Of a stretch of 16,469 bases of DNA, positions 7,171 through 13,293 are shown piece after piece. The notes below the pieces were generated by a model. That model saw only the letters and a program-made list of their open reading frames with translations. It did not search any database and was not told where the DNA came from. Each line of letters begins with the position of its first letter. The stretch's first letter is position 1. The stretch comes from an uncultured Lachnospiraceae bacterium. Lineage in GTDB: Bacteria > Bacillota > Clostridia > Lachnospirales > Lachnospiraceae. The stretch spans positions 1 to 16,469 of the forward strand of contig CAMWWJ010000034.1 in the NCBI GenBank assembly GCA_947177925.1, written 5' to 3'. A program made the translations under genes and the position numbers.

Positions 7171-8388
7171 CTATACCTTAATCATCCTTGACCATTTCTT
7201 TATAGCTATCGGCACACACACAATACCAATCAGCACAGGTACGACAATCATCAGATATGGCGACCAAATATATTTTCCAAAGATATTAAACGTATACGTT
7301 CGGAAAATATCAGTCCCACTTCCCACTAATGGAATTAAACTTAACGTTTTCTGCAACCCAAAAGGAAGATACGGATCAATTATCGTTGGAACATATACAA
7401 CCGCAAGACTAAGGAGCAATGCCAGTACATTACTTTTTACAGCCGAAGATATCAGCATAACAATTCCAGCAAATCCGACCATCCCAAGTAGCGTAAACGT
7501 CCATTCATAAATTTCTGCCTGTAGCATATTCATGGGTGCAATGGCAGTTAGCTTAATCATCTGAACCGGCATATCCCACCCAGTAGTTCCCATAAAGAAA
7601 AGTTGCGATACAATATCACAAATTGCAATTATTGCAAATAATTCCACTGTAAAAGCCAAACCTGTAACAATTTTAGCAAAAGCAATTTTTTTCCAGCCGT
7701 TTTTTGTTGTCAATACTAATGAGCTTGTATTGTCATGCCATTCTCCGGCAAACAGCGTGGACAAAACAATTGCAAGAAACAGTGCCATTGAATTTGCCGA
7801 TAAATCAATCGTCTTACTCAGAAGATTTTGCCAGCCTTGTATCCACCCATAATAAAATGGTTTGCTTACCCTTTCATCTATCTGCAGTAAGTATTCCTTT
7901 TCTTTCCCCGTCTGATTATTATTTTCCAGATATTTTTCAAGAACCAGTTGCCTTCTTTCATAAAAATCGGTCAATTTTTCTGGTTCAAAATAGCTGATAG
8001 CCGCCTGATAACTTCCAGACTCATGAAGTTCAGGCCACAAATTTCTCAGCCAATCATTGAGAATTATCCAGTCAGTTAAACCCCATGCCCTTTTGCTATC
8101 AGCCTCTTCCATTTGCTGGTAGTCCTGTACTAATTGTTGCAAGGACTCGTCAGTCAAAACCCTCCCAAATGAAAGCGCATACTCCTGCCGGTCTCTTATA
8201 GCAGCATATCCATCGAAATTTCTTCCGAAATCAGAGCTTGTAAAATCAACTTTGCTACCAAAATTAAACCACTGGAAAGAAAGTATGCTCCCAAATACTA
8301 CCAGATACACAAAACACAAAAAAGCACTAATTTTTGTGCTTGTTCTCCGCCATAGTTTTTTATGTTCCAATAAAAATAGTTCCATCAT
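7171..8388 (-). CDS. ABC-2 type transporter permease
   Basis: The 405-residue membrane protein pairs with the ATPase encoded 2 bases upstream. It starts EHKKLWRRTSTKIS with a first helix (about 20-40), then a long extracellular or surface domain (about 45-190) rich in charged and aromatic residues. Five or so helices follow (about 197-217, 237-260, 300-318, 325-340, 380-396). A helix followed by a large external loop and a C-terminal helix bundle is typical of ABC-2 and bacteriocin-immunity permeases. AGGAG lies seven bases before the ATG. The substrate is unknown; lantibiotic or other envelope-active peptides are a guess from context. Confidence 0.85.
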   Translation of the reverse strand: MMELFLLEHKKLWRRTSTKISAFLCFVYLVVFGSILSFQWFNFGSKVDFTSSDFGRNFDGYAAIRDRQEYALSFGRVLTDESLQQLVQDYQQMEEADSKRAWGLTDWIILNDWLRNLWPELHESGSYQAAISYFEPEKLTDFYERRQLVLEKYLENNNQTGKEKEYLLQIDERVSKPFYYGWIQGWQNLLSKTIDLSANSMALFLAIVLSTLFAGEWHDNTSSLVLTTKNGWKKIAFAKIVTGLAFTVELFAIIAICDIVSQLFFMGTTGWDMPVQMIKLTAIAPMNMLQAEIYEWTFTLLGMVGFAGIVMLISSAVKSNVLALLLSLAVVYVPTIIDPYLPFGLQKTLSLIPLVGSGTDIFRTYTFNIFGKYIWSPYLMIVVPVLIGIVCVPIAIKKWSRMIKV

Positions 8389-8390
8389 TA

Positions 8391-9266
8391 CTACACTCCT
8401 TCCTTTTCTGTCGGAAAATAATATAGATATAAGTCCTCTAACGCAGCCTCACATGGAACAGCCGCCTCGCTCGGCTTATTATCCGAGATGATACGAAGCG
8501 CTATCTGCCCGCTCTCATGCCTTAAATTTGCAACCGTTGATTTTGCCTGCCACTTTCTTGCCTCTTCCTGTGGTACTGTCAGCTCCCATACTTTTCCGTC
8601 CGCTTTTTTTATTAACTCAGAAATACTACCCTGTAAAACAAATTTCCCTTTTTTCATAAGCAGAACCTCGTCTGCAATCGCCTCTATATCAGCAACTATA
8701 TGTGTAGACAAAATAACAATTTTATCCCCTGCATAGTCAGAAAGCAGATTACGGAAACGTACCCTCTCTTTCGGATCTAACCCCGCCGTCGGCTCGTCCA
8801 GAATCAGAATATCCGGATTATTAAGTAATGCTTGTGCAATTCCCACTCTCTGTTTCATGCCACCGGAAAAAGTCTTTATTTTTTTATCAGCAACATCGCT
8901 TAAGCCTACTTCCACTAATAATTCTTCTGTCCGTTTTTTGGCAGTGTTCTTTGGAATCCCCTTTAGGGCAGAAATATACATCAGAAATTCCATTGCTGTA
9001 TAATTAGGATAATATCCAAAGTCCTGCGGAAGATATCCCAGTACATTTCTGTAGTTTGCACCCATTTCAATTATGTCCTTCCCATCCAGAAATACCTCTC
9101 CCGATGTCGATTCCAAAATAGCACACACCATCCGCATCAGCGTTGTCTTCCCTGCGCCATTGGCTCCTAAAAGCCCATAGACTCCCTGTTTTAGGGTTGC
9201 ACTGACACAATCTACTGCTATTTTACTTCCGTAATGCTTTGTCAAGCGGTCAATTGATAATTCCAT
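8391..9266 (-). CDS. ABC transporter ATP-binding protein
   Basis: Cytoplasmic ATPase of a two-component ABC-2 exporter. The 291-residue protein has every core motif: Walker A GANGAGKTT (34-42), Q-loop Gln81 in YLPQDFG, signature FSGGMKQR (133-140), Walker B LILDEP (154-159), D-loop AGLD and H-loop His189 (STHI). The final ~80 residues form a C-terminal extension common in drug or bacteriocin-type ABC-2 ATPases. The start overlaps the upstream membrane gene by 17 bases and GGAAGGG precedes it, so the genes are tightly coupled. Partner permease is the next gene. Confidence 0.95.
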   Translation of the reverse strand: MELSIDRLTKHYGSKIAVDCVSATLKQGVYGLLGANGAGKTTLMRMVCAILESTSGEVFLDGKDIIEMGANYRNVLGYLPQDFGYYPNYTAMEFLMYISALKGIPKNTAKKRTEELLVEVGLSDVADKKIKTFSGGMKQRVGIAQALLNNPDILILDEPTAGLDPKERVRFRNLLSDYAGDKIVILSTHIVADIEAIADEVLLMKKGKFVLQGSISELIKKADGKVWELTVPQEEARKWQAKSTVANLRHESGQIALRIISDNKPSEAAVPCEAALEDLYLYYFPTEKEGV

Positions 9267-10038
9267 ATATTTTCCCTTCCTTTCTCATTTCTACAATGAA
9301 ATAAATTTCTTTTACGAAAAACGCTGCAAAAAACAAAAAGGCAACAATCCATATACCAAGAGCAGACGCTTCATACAGCCACGGCATAGTCTTTGCCAGT
9401 ACTCCCCAGCACACACAGGAAACCAGCACTAAAGTCGTACATATTTGTATATTTTCTTTCCTGCGCAGTCGAATCAGGCGTAACATACTTACCATACAGA
9501 CTAAATAAGGAACCAAACAATATAAAATCATCTGCCCTATTTCCCTGTATGAGTTTTGAAGATGTACCTCTAAAGAAATAAGAACCGTCATACATACAAG
9601 ATTTGCAGCCCCAGCCAAAACCAGTTTTGCCAATACGATCTGCGAACCGGAAGCCCTTGTAACAGCTTCAATTTCACTCATTCCATAATACTGACACCTG
9701 AACATAGCCGGCATGACTGCCAATACAAACAGTGGCATAAAAACTGGTATATATTGGGGAATATCTGCTAATGTATATATTTTCAGACATGTTATGCATA
9801 ATACAAGTGCCTGTAATCCAAAAATCGGTATCCCCTCAAAGCGGAAAATATCTGATAAATACTGAACAAAACTTGTTCGTGGTTCTTCCTGTGATTTTTG
9901 TGCCAGTTTCTGTTCTCGCATCATTTCAGTACACAATTGTATCGTTTCTTCCAGCCTGATATCATTTCCGTTCTTTCCAAGCTCTGCCCCTTGCTGTAAA
10001 GACTGCTGCAAATACTTTTTTAATTCCCTATCACTCAT
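9250..10038 (-). CDS. Six-helix membrane protein, candidate anti-sigma factor
   Basis: The 262-residue protein has a ~65-residue soluble N-terminus (MSDRELKKYLQQSLQQ, EETIQLCTEMMREQK) and six predicted membrane helices (about 70-90, 96-114, 133-157, 167-187, 198-216, 224-246). Its ATG overlaps the sigma-factor stop by 8 bases. A soluble N-terminus plus membrane part encoded directly after an ECF sigma gene is the usual layout of anti-sigma factors, which hold the sigma at the membrane until a signal arrives. No zinc-type anti-sigma motif is visible. The alternative is a third transporter subunit, since the ABC genes follow without a gap. Role is inferred from position. Confidence 0.7.
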   Translation of the reverse strand: MSDRELKKYLQQSLQQGAELGKNGNDIRLEETIQLCTEMMREQKLAQKSQEEPRTSFVQYLSDIFRFEGIPIFGLQALVLCITCLKIYTLADIPQYIPVFMPLFVLAVMPAMFRCQYYGMSEIEAVTRASGSQIVLAKLVLAGAANLVCMTVLISLEVHLQNSYREIGQMILYCLVPYLVCMVSMLRLIRLRRKENIQICTTLVLVSCVCWGVLAKTMPWLYEASALGIWIVAFLFFAAFFVKEIYFIVEMRKEGKIYGIIN

Positions 10039-10561
10039 TTTTCTGCTCCTTTCTCATAATTTTCAAAGCATTTCTGACTCTGCTCTGCGCTGTCCGCATA
10101 TTACAATCCATTACTTTTGCAATTTCCCGAAATGAAAGCTCCTCTCCAAATCGTAAAATGACCGCTTCCCTCTGCTCCGGCGATAACACATTTAAGAGAT
10201 ATTCTATTTCTGATTTATCCTCTATCCGCCGCATCTCATCACTTTCATCTTCGATTTCTTCTTCATCTCCTAAAGAGCAAATTTCTATTTTTCGGCTTTC
10301 GTCAATGCACAAATGATGTGATATCGTATATAAATATGCCTTAAATTTCTTTTTCCCATTATATCCTGATAGGTTCTTAAACAGTTTCAGGAAAGTCTCC
10401 TGCGTCAGATCTTCTGCTTTTTCCAGATCATGGCAATGGCTTTTACAATATCGCAGAATAGATGTATAATAGCGCTTTATCAATTCTTCAGCCGCTTTTT
10501 CATCACCGAGCCTTATCCGCTCTACTAAAGCATCATCGGAATGCATTTCTTCCATATTCAC
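10031..10561 (-). CDS. ECF-type RNA polymerase sigma factor
   Basis: The 176-residue protein has sigma region 2 at about 12-85, with ERIRLGDEKAAEELIKRYY and the core-binding DLTQETFLKLF (51-61). An acidic linker (about 98-118) follows, then region 4 at 119-170 with LSPEQREAVILRF and the helix-turn-helix SFREIAKVMDCNMRTAQSRVRNAL. The GTG at 10561 was chosen because AGGAG lies eight bases upstream; the next ATG is 14 bases away. It heads a five-gene operon, which it probably activates: an ECF-like promoter lies at 10603-10630. Region 3 is absent, as expected for ECF members. Confidence 0.93.
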   Translation of the reverse strand: MNMEEMHSDDALVERIRLGDEKAAEELIKRYYTSILRYCKSHCHDLEKAEDLTQETFLKLFKNLSGYNGKKKFKAYLYTISHHLCIDESRKIEICSLGDEEEIEDESDEMRRIEDKSEIEYLLNVLSPEQREAVILRFGEELSFREIAKVMDCNMRTAQSRVRNALKIMRKEQKNE

Positions 10562-10602
10562 ACGCTATCAACTCCTCTCCGAAAAATGCCTCTCTATATA
10601 TA

Positions 10603-10630
10603 ATAACGAATCGCTTCCCCCAAATGATCA
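10603..10630 (-). promoter_or_regulatory. Candidate ECF-dependent promoter of the cargo operon
   Basis: On the minus strand, TGATCA (10630-10625), a 16-base spacer and CGTTAT (10608-10603) lie 42 bases before the GTG start. The region resembles the one at 10992-11020, including a shared GGGAA in the spacer and TTATTAT at the -10. CGT-type -10 elements are typical of ECF promoters. Confidence 0.5.
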
Positions 10631-10644
10631 AAAATTTTTTAATT

Positions 10645-10953
10645 TCAATAATTTGATATTTTCTTTTTTATTTTAGTCCTCATAGATTTTTCCTTTAAAC
10701 TGATTTCTTCATCAATTCTTTGTTTCAGTTTGTCCGGAGCCAAAATACCTTCACATTCTTCCTGTAATGCTTCCCTGACCTTCTGCTCAAATTTTTTGTC
10801 TACGTTCATATTAATCCCCCATTCTCGCTTTACAACGTTTTTTATATGCGCCCTCGCCGTATCAATCGCCAGCTTCTTGTATTTCTCATACAACGCGTCA
10901 AAAGCATCCCTGTTTCCCGCCTTTAACTACTCTACCAAAATTTCTTCCTTCAT
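10645..10953 (-). pseudogene. Remnant of a second ECF sigma / anti-sigma pair
   Basis: Starting from the ATG at 10953 (AAGGA upstream), the frame reads MKEEILVE, a TAG stop (10927-10929), then LKAGNRDAFDALYEKYKKLA, which is sigma region 2 and aligns with LVERIRLGDEKAAEELIKRYY of the intact sigma gene. After about 38 residues the sigma homology stops and the frame runs on into MNVDKKFEQKVREALQEE, which looks like the soluble start of an anti-sigma protein. It ends at 10645 before any membrane segment. So the sigma gene lost regions 2.3-4 by an internal deletion, has a nonsense codon, and its partner is cut short. The piece from MNVDKK (54 residues, GGGG upstream) could still be translated. Confidence 0.75.
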
Positions 10954-10991
10954 CAATCTTTTCTTCCTTACATTTTCGATGCATCTAATAA

Positions 10992-11020
10992 TAAGAGTTC
11001 CTATTTCCCAAAATGGTTCA
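10992..11020 (-). promoter_or_regulatory. ECF-like promoter upstream of the sigma remnant
   Basis: On the minus strand, TGAACC (11020-11015), a 17-base spacer and CTCTTA (10997-10992) lie about 39 bases before the remnant's ATG. TGAAC is the classic ECF -35 sequence. Similarity with 10603-10630 suggests both operons were driven by related sigma factors. The rest of the gap (10954-11140) is AT-rich and shows no gene. Confidence 0.5.
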
Positions 11021-11140
11021 TTTATACCCCAAAAATTTCTTCATACATTAAAATGATATTTTCTCAGTAATAAGTATTTTTTTAAGAAGCAAATAGAAAT
11101 GTGCTGTTTTAGTATAAAAATCTCCCAATCTCGTCAATTT

Positions 11141-11404
11141 TTATTCCCTGTTCTGCAACTCCCGTAAATGCCTAAGCTGCGCTTCACTTAACGTTTTCGG
11201 CTTTCCAATCCTGACAAGATTTTTCGGTAAAACATAAGTCTTACTCACTTCCGTCCATGACTTCAATCTTATTACCTCCGGAAACTCTTTACACAGCTTA
11301 TCCATTTTTCGTATCCACACCGGATTAGCTGTGTAAACCGTTGCTTCGCTTTCATCTGCATTAAAGTTGATAACAACCTCCTGCTCATATCTTGATAATT
11401 TCAT
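11141..11404 (-). CDS. Conserved-looking small protein of mobile elements, function unknown
   Basis: An 87-residue protein with EVVINFNADESEATVYTANPVWIRKMDKLCKEFPEV in its first half, and SKTYVLPKNLVRIGKPKTLSE near the end. I recall similar small proteins, with the core WIRKLDKLC and a C-terminal VRIGKP, in Tn916-like and other Firmicutes elements, where they have no known role. The ATG at 11404 has AGGAG seven bases upstream; a longer frame to 11440 is not supported. The promoter region contains four GGTACC sites (11422-11468), so expression is probably tightly regulated. Possible DNA-binding or antirestriction roles are only guesses. Confidence 0.75.
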   Translation of the reverse strand: MKLSRYEQEVVINFNADESEATVYTANPVWIRKMDKLCKEFPEVIRLKSWTEVSKTYVLPKNLVRIGKPKTLSEAQLRHLRELQNRE

Positions 11405-11421
11405 TCCATACTCCTTTCTCT

Positions 11422-11468
11422 GGTACCGGACTGGTACCAATCCAATTTAATGGTACCCTTCCGGTACC
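11422..11468. promoter_or_regulatory. Array of four GGTACC sites (candidate operator)
   Basis: GGTACC occurs at 11422, 11433, 11452 and 11463, giving spacings of 11, 19 and 11 bp. The array is two direct copies of GGTACC-N5-GGTACC, 30 bp apart. The sites fall at 0, 11, 30 and 41 bp, near whole helical turns, so they face the same side. They cover the expected promoter of the 87-residue gene, 18 bp before its start. Confidence 0.6.
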
Positions 11469-11778
11469 AAATAAATATGTCCAATTTGGGACACTTTTTC
11501 ATCGTTGCTGTTCTCCCCTTGCTGTTTCCTGACAGGCAACCCTTGTCGGCGCTGTGTCGTCCAATATTAGCGCTCAAATCTTCGGTCTTGGCGGTTTATA
11601 TCAGCTTGGACAGTCATTCAGTTGTACCGTCATTATCTAACAAAACGTCTTTCTTTCCCGTATATCCATCATGTCGGAAATTTCCCCAAAAACAGCTTTT
11701 TTCTATCATGCTGGAAATTTCCGGTAGGAATCCGCCTGTTTGTGTGGTATTCTGTTTTCGTAAAGGAGAGATTTATCT
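11469..11778. promoter_or_regulatory. Divergent intergenic region between the 87-aa gene and the XRE gene
   Basis: This 310-bp gap contains the palindrome TGTCC-N6-GGACA (11478-11493), which resembles the origin iterons. It also holds two copies of ATCATG-N2-GGAAATTTCC (11668-11685 and 11705-11722, 37 bp apart). An extended -10 (TGGTATTCT, 11745-11753) lies before the XRE gene, with no good -35, which suits an activated or repressed promoter. Bases 11500-11650 show no convincing gene or strong hairpin. Confidence 0.5.
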
Positions 11779-12600
11779 ATGAAAACACAATTAAGCATAC
11801 AGGAACGCCTAAAAGACCTGCGTGTAGAAAAGGGAATGACTTTGGAACAACTGTCACAGCAGACAAAAATCCCCGCTTCCACGCTTGGCTCTTATGAATC
11901 TGATGATTATAAAGAAATACCCCATAGGAACATCATTGAATTGGCAAAGTTCTATGATGTATCAACGGATTATCTGCTTGGCATAACTGAAAACAGACAG
12001 CTTGACAACATTGCCCTGTCCGATCTGCACCTAAGTGACGCTGCCCTGACGCTTCTCAAAGACCAAAAAATCAACACGCTGCTCCTGTCAGAACTTATCA
12101 CACATGAACAGTTTCGGAAACTCATGCTTGACTTGGAGATATATGTTGACGGTCTTGCCGATATGCAGGTCAAATCACTTAATTTTGTGGTAGACACAGG
12201 CAGAAAGCGGCTTGTAAAGCGGTATAATCCCGATGAATACGACCTTGTGCTGAATACATTGAAAGCACAACACCTTGAACTGAATGACTATTTTGCCCAT
12301 GTGATTGATGACGATATGCACACCATTATCCAAGACATCAGGAACGCCCATAAAGGCGACCTTGACTCTGCCCCACCTAAAACTGTAACCGAATATTGGG
12401 AAGATATTCTTGAAAAAGCTGAATCCTTTGCAGGCACTTCAAAACAGAAACTTGCTTACATATTCAGCCAGTTTCTAAAAATCAAGCCTACTGAAAAGAA
12501 TATTGATGATATGGCAGATATGCTTGGACAGTCTGAAATCTTGGAACCCGACGCAAAGAAACGTCGGAACAGTGCAAAACGGAAACAGTCTAAGGACTAA
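11779..12600 (+). CDS. XRE-family transcriptional regulator with long C-terminal domain
   Basis: The 273-residue protein starts with a Cro/CI helix-turn-helix domain (about 7-68: IQERLKDLRVEKGMTLEQLSQQTKIPASTLGSYES, ending VSTDYLLGIT). About 180 residues of helical, charged sequence and a basic tail (KKRRNSAKRKQSKD) follow. AAAGGAG lies eight bases before the ATG. It is the only clear plus-strand gene of the element and is transcribed away from the cargo and mobilization genes. The palindromic GGAAATTTCC repeats upstream may be its own operators. Likely role is control of excision, replication or transfer genes; the C-terminal domain is not one I can name. Confidence 0.87.
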   Translation: MKTQLSIQERLKDLRVEKGMTLEQLSQQTKIPASTLGSYESDDYKEIPHRNIIELAKFYDVSTDYLLGITENRQLDNIALSDLHLSDAALTLLKDQKINTLLLSELITHEQFRKLMLDLEIYVDGLADMQVKSLNFVVDTGRKRLVKRYNPDEYDLVLNTLKAQHLELNDYFAHVIDDDMHTIIQDIRNAHKGDLDSAPPKTVTEYWEDILEKAESFAGTSKQKLAYIFSQFLKIKPTEKNIDDMADMLGQSEILEPDAKKRRNSAKRKQSKD

Positions 12601-12663
12601 TCCACTGCAAAACAAAAGGAACTGCATCTGTCCGCAATTCCCTGTTACCGTAACTATATTTTA

Positions 12664-12876
12664 TTATTCCTCTGCCTTAACCAGCTCCACCACATCATTC
12701 AAATTGCAATCCAGCGCATCACATATCCGTATAAGTGATTCCATAGAGATGTGCTGCTCCTTGTTCATGTTGGCAAGTACATTTGTGGTAAGCCCTGCTT
12801 CAATACGCATTTGGCTCTTAGTCATTCCCCTCTCTAAGAGCAAATGCCACAGAGGTAAGTAACTGACTTTCCGCAT
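12664..12876 (-). CDS. Small XRE/Cro-type repressor
   Basis: A 70-residue protein that is almost entirely one helix-turn-helix domain (LWHLLLERGMTKSQMRIEAG, then TTNVLANMNKEQHISMESLIRICDALDCNLNDVVEL). The ATG at 12876 is preceded by GGAGGG at seven bases; upstream in-frame codons to a TTG at 12963 lack support. A good sigma-A promoter (12935-12963) lies upstream. It converges on the larger XRE gene with a 63-bp gap that has a weak inverted repeat (GGAACTGC/GCAATTCC). Being next to the right end suggests a role in element maintenance. Confidence 0.88.
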   Translation of the reverse strand: MRKVSYLPLWHLLLERGMTKSQMRIEAGLTTNVLANMNKEQHISMESLIRICDALDCNLNDVVELVKAEE

Positions 12877-12934
12877 AGCAACCCTCCATTGTCCGGCTAG
12901 TTTTTCCTGCCCGTTTTCTGTATCTGCTTTGTCC

Positions 12935-12963
12935 ATTCTATCAAAAATATTGTCTTTTATCAA
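12935..12963 (-). promoter_or_regulatory. Sigma-A-type promoter of the small XRE gene
   Basis: On the minus strand, TTGATA (12963-12958), a 17-base spacer and TAGAAT (12940-12935) lie about 59 bases before the ATG. The -35 box shares its first three bases with the subterminal repeat at 12961-12974, so a protein bound to that repeat would affect transcription. Confidence 0.65.
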
Positions 12964-12974
12964 TCAAATCTTGA
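12961..12974. repeat. Subterminal inverted repeat, right copy (14 bp)
   Basis: CAATCAAATCTTGA is the exact reverse complement of 162-175 at the other end of the element, and overlaps the promoter of the small XRE gene. Confidence 0.6.
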
Positions 12975-13005
12975 CTGTTGGCGGTATTTCCTGTTGTTTT
13001 GCCAA

Positions 13006-13140
13006 TCATATTTTTGTTACACCTATTTGGGTATGAAGTGCTTCATTTCCTGACTTACTCAAAACAACTCCACACAGAGGACAATTTTCCTCATTTTTTT
13101 GCATCTCATTTCCACATTGTGGACATTTAATCTTAGACAT
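13006..13140 (-). CDS. Small zinc-ribbon protein, 3' part replaced by the element
   Basis: A 44-residue product with two CPxCG pairs (CPQCG at 6-10 and CPLCG at 21-25), a typical zinc-ribbon fold of unknown function. AGGAG lies seven bases before the ATG, and a TATAAT -10 box (13192-13197) lies about 52 bases upstream. In the attachment-site model the first ~33 codons are chromosomal and the last codons (from about HTQIGV) come from the element, so the insertion truncated or retailored the gene. In the predicted empty site the frame would stay open leftward into the antisense of the tRNA, so the native C-terminus is unclear. It is shorter than the minimum of many gene finders. Confidence 0.75.
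   Translation of the reverse strand: MSKIKCPQCGNEMQKNEENCPLCGVVLSKSGNEALHTQIGVTKI
13023..13035. repeat. Terminal inverted repeat, right copy
   Basis: CTATTTGGGTATG is the inverted counterpart of 119-131, with one mismatch. It lies immediately inside the proposed right crossover. Confidence 0.65.
13033..13046. other. Proposed right attachment site (attR core)
   Basis: ATGAAGTGCTTCAT is a perfect 6-bp-arm palindrome around a central TG (13039-13040) and matches 108-121 at 11 of 14 positions. This is the form expected for a serine-recombinase crossover site. Confidence 0.6.
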
Positions 13141-13191
13141 AAATAACTCCTTCTTATGTATTTTGGTGACAATATGACGCAATGTAGATAA

Positions 13192-13197
13192 ATTATA
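13192..13197 (-). promoter_or_regulatory. -10 box of the zinc-ribbon gene
   Basis: TATAAT on the minus strand, about 52 bases before the ATG at 13140. The -35 is weak. The 153-bp gap between the zinc-ribbon gene and queA also holds a second TATAAT further upstream and no gene. Confidence 0.45.
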
Positions 13198-13293
13198 ATG
13201 TTTTCTTTATACAAAATCAGCTAACCCCTAATTCTTAATTATGGCAACATTATACTGTACCTCATTTCATCCTTATAAATGCATAATTCAATG

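Larger units (their letters stand above)
114..13040. mobile_element. Integrative mobilizable element (serine recombinase, MobQ type), about 12.9 kb
   Basis: The element holds a serine recombinase at its left end, a helicase loader, a replisome organizer with an internal origin-like region, a MobQ relaxase with oriT, a cargo operon (sigma factor, ABC transporter, VanY-like peptidase) and XRE regulators. Ends are proposed from a near-identical 14-mer at 108-121 and 13033-13046 (11/14 matches, shared central TG), plus inverted repeats just inside: CATACCTAAATAG at 119-131 and CTATTTGGGTATG at 13023-13035. A second inverted pair, TCAAGATTTGATTG at 162-175 and its complement at 12961-12974, supports the same ends. 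No VirB4, VirD4 or other conjugation-pore gene is present, so transfer should need a helper. The boundaries are inference; the content is seen directly. Confidence 0.82.

Noticed and set aside
11422..11468. Repeat array considered as CRISPR
   Set aside because: Units are six bases with spacers of 5 to 13 bases, far too short, and no cas gene is present.
11456..11575. Minus-strand open stretch reading YWTTQRRQGLPVRKQQGE
   Set aside because: Looks somewhat protein-like and might be a remnant of a gene end, but it follows a stop, lacks a start codon and ribosome site, and matches no family I know.
11450..11782. Plus-strand open frame of 110 codons before the XRE gene
   Set aside because: It begins inside the GGTACC array without a ribosome site, spans the repeats and promoter, and overlaps the XRE start; better explained as regulatory DNA.
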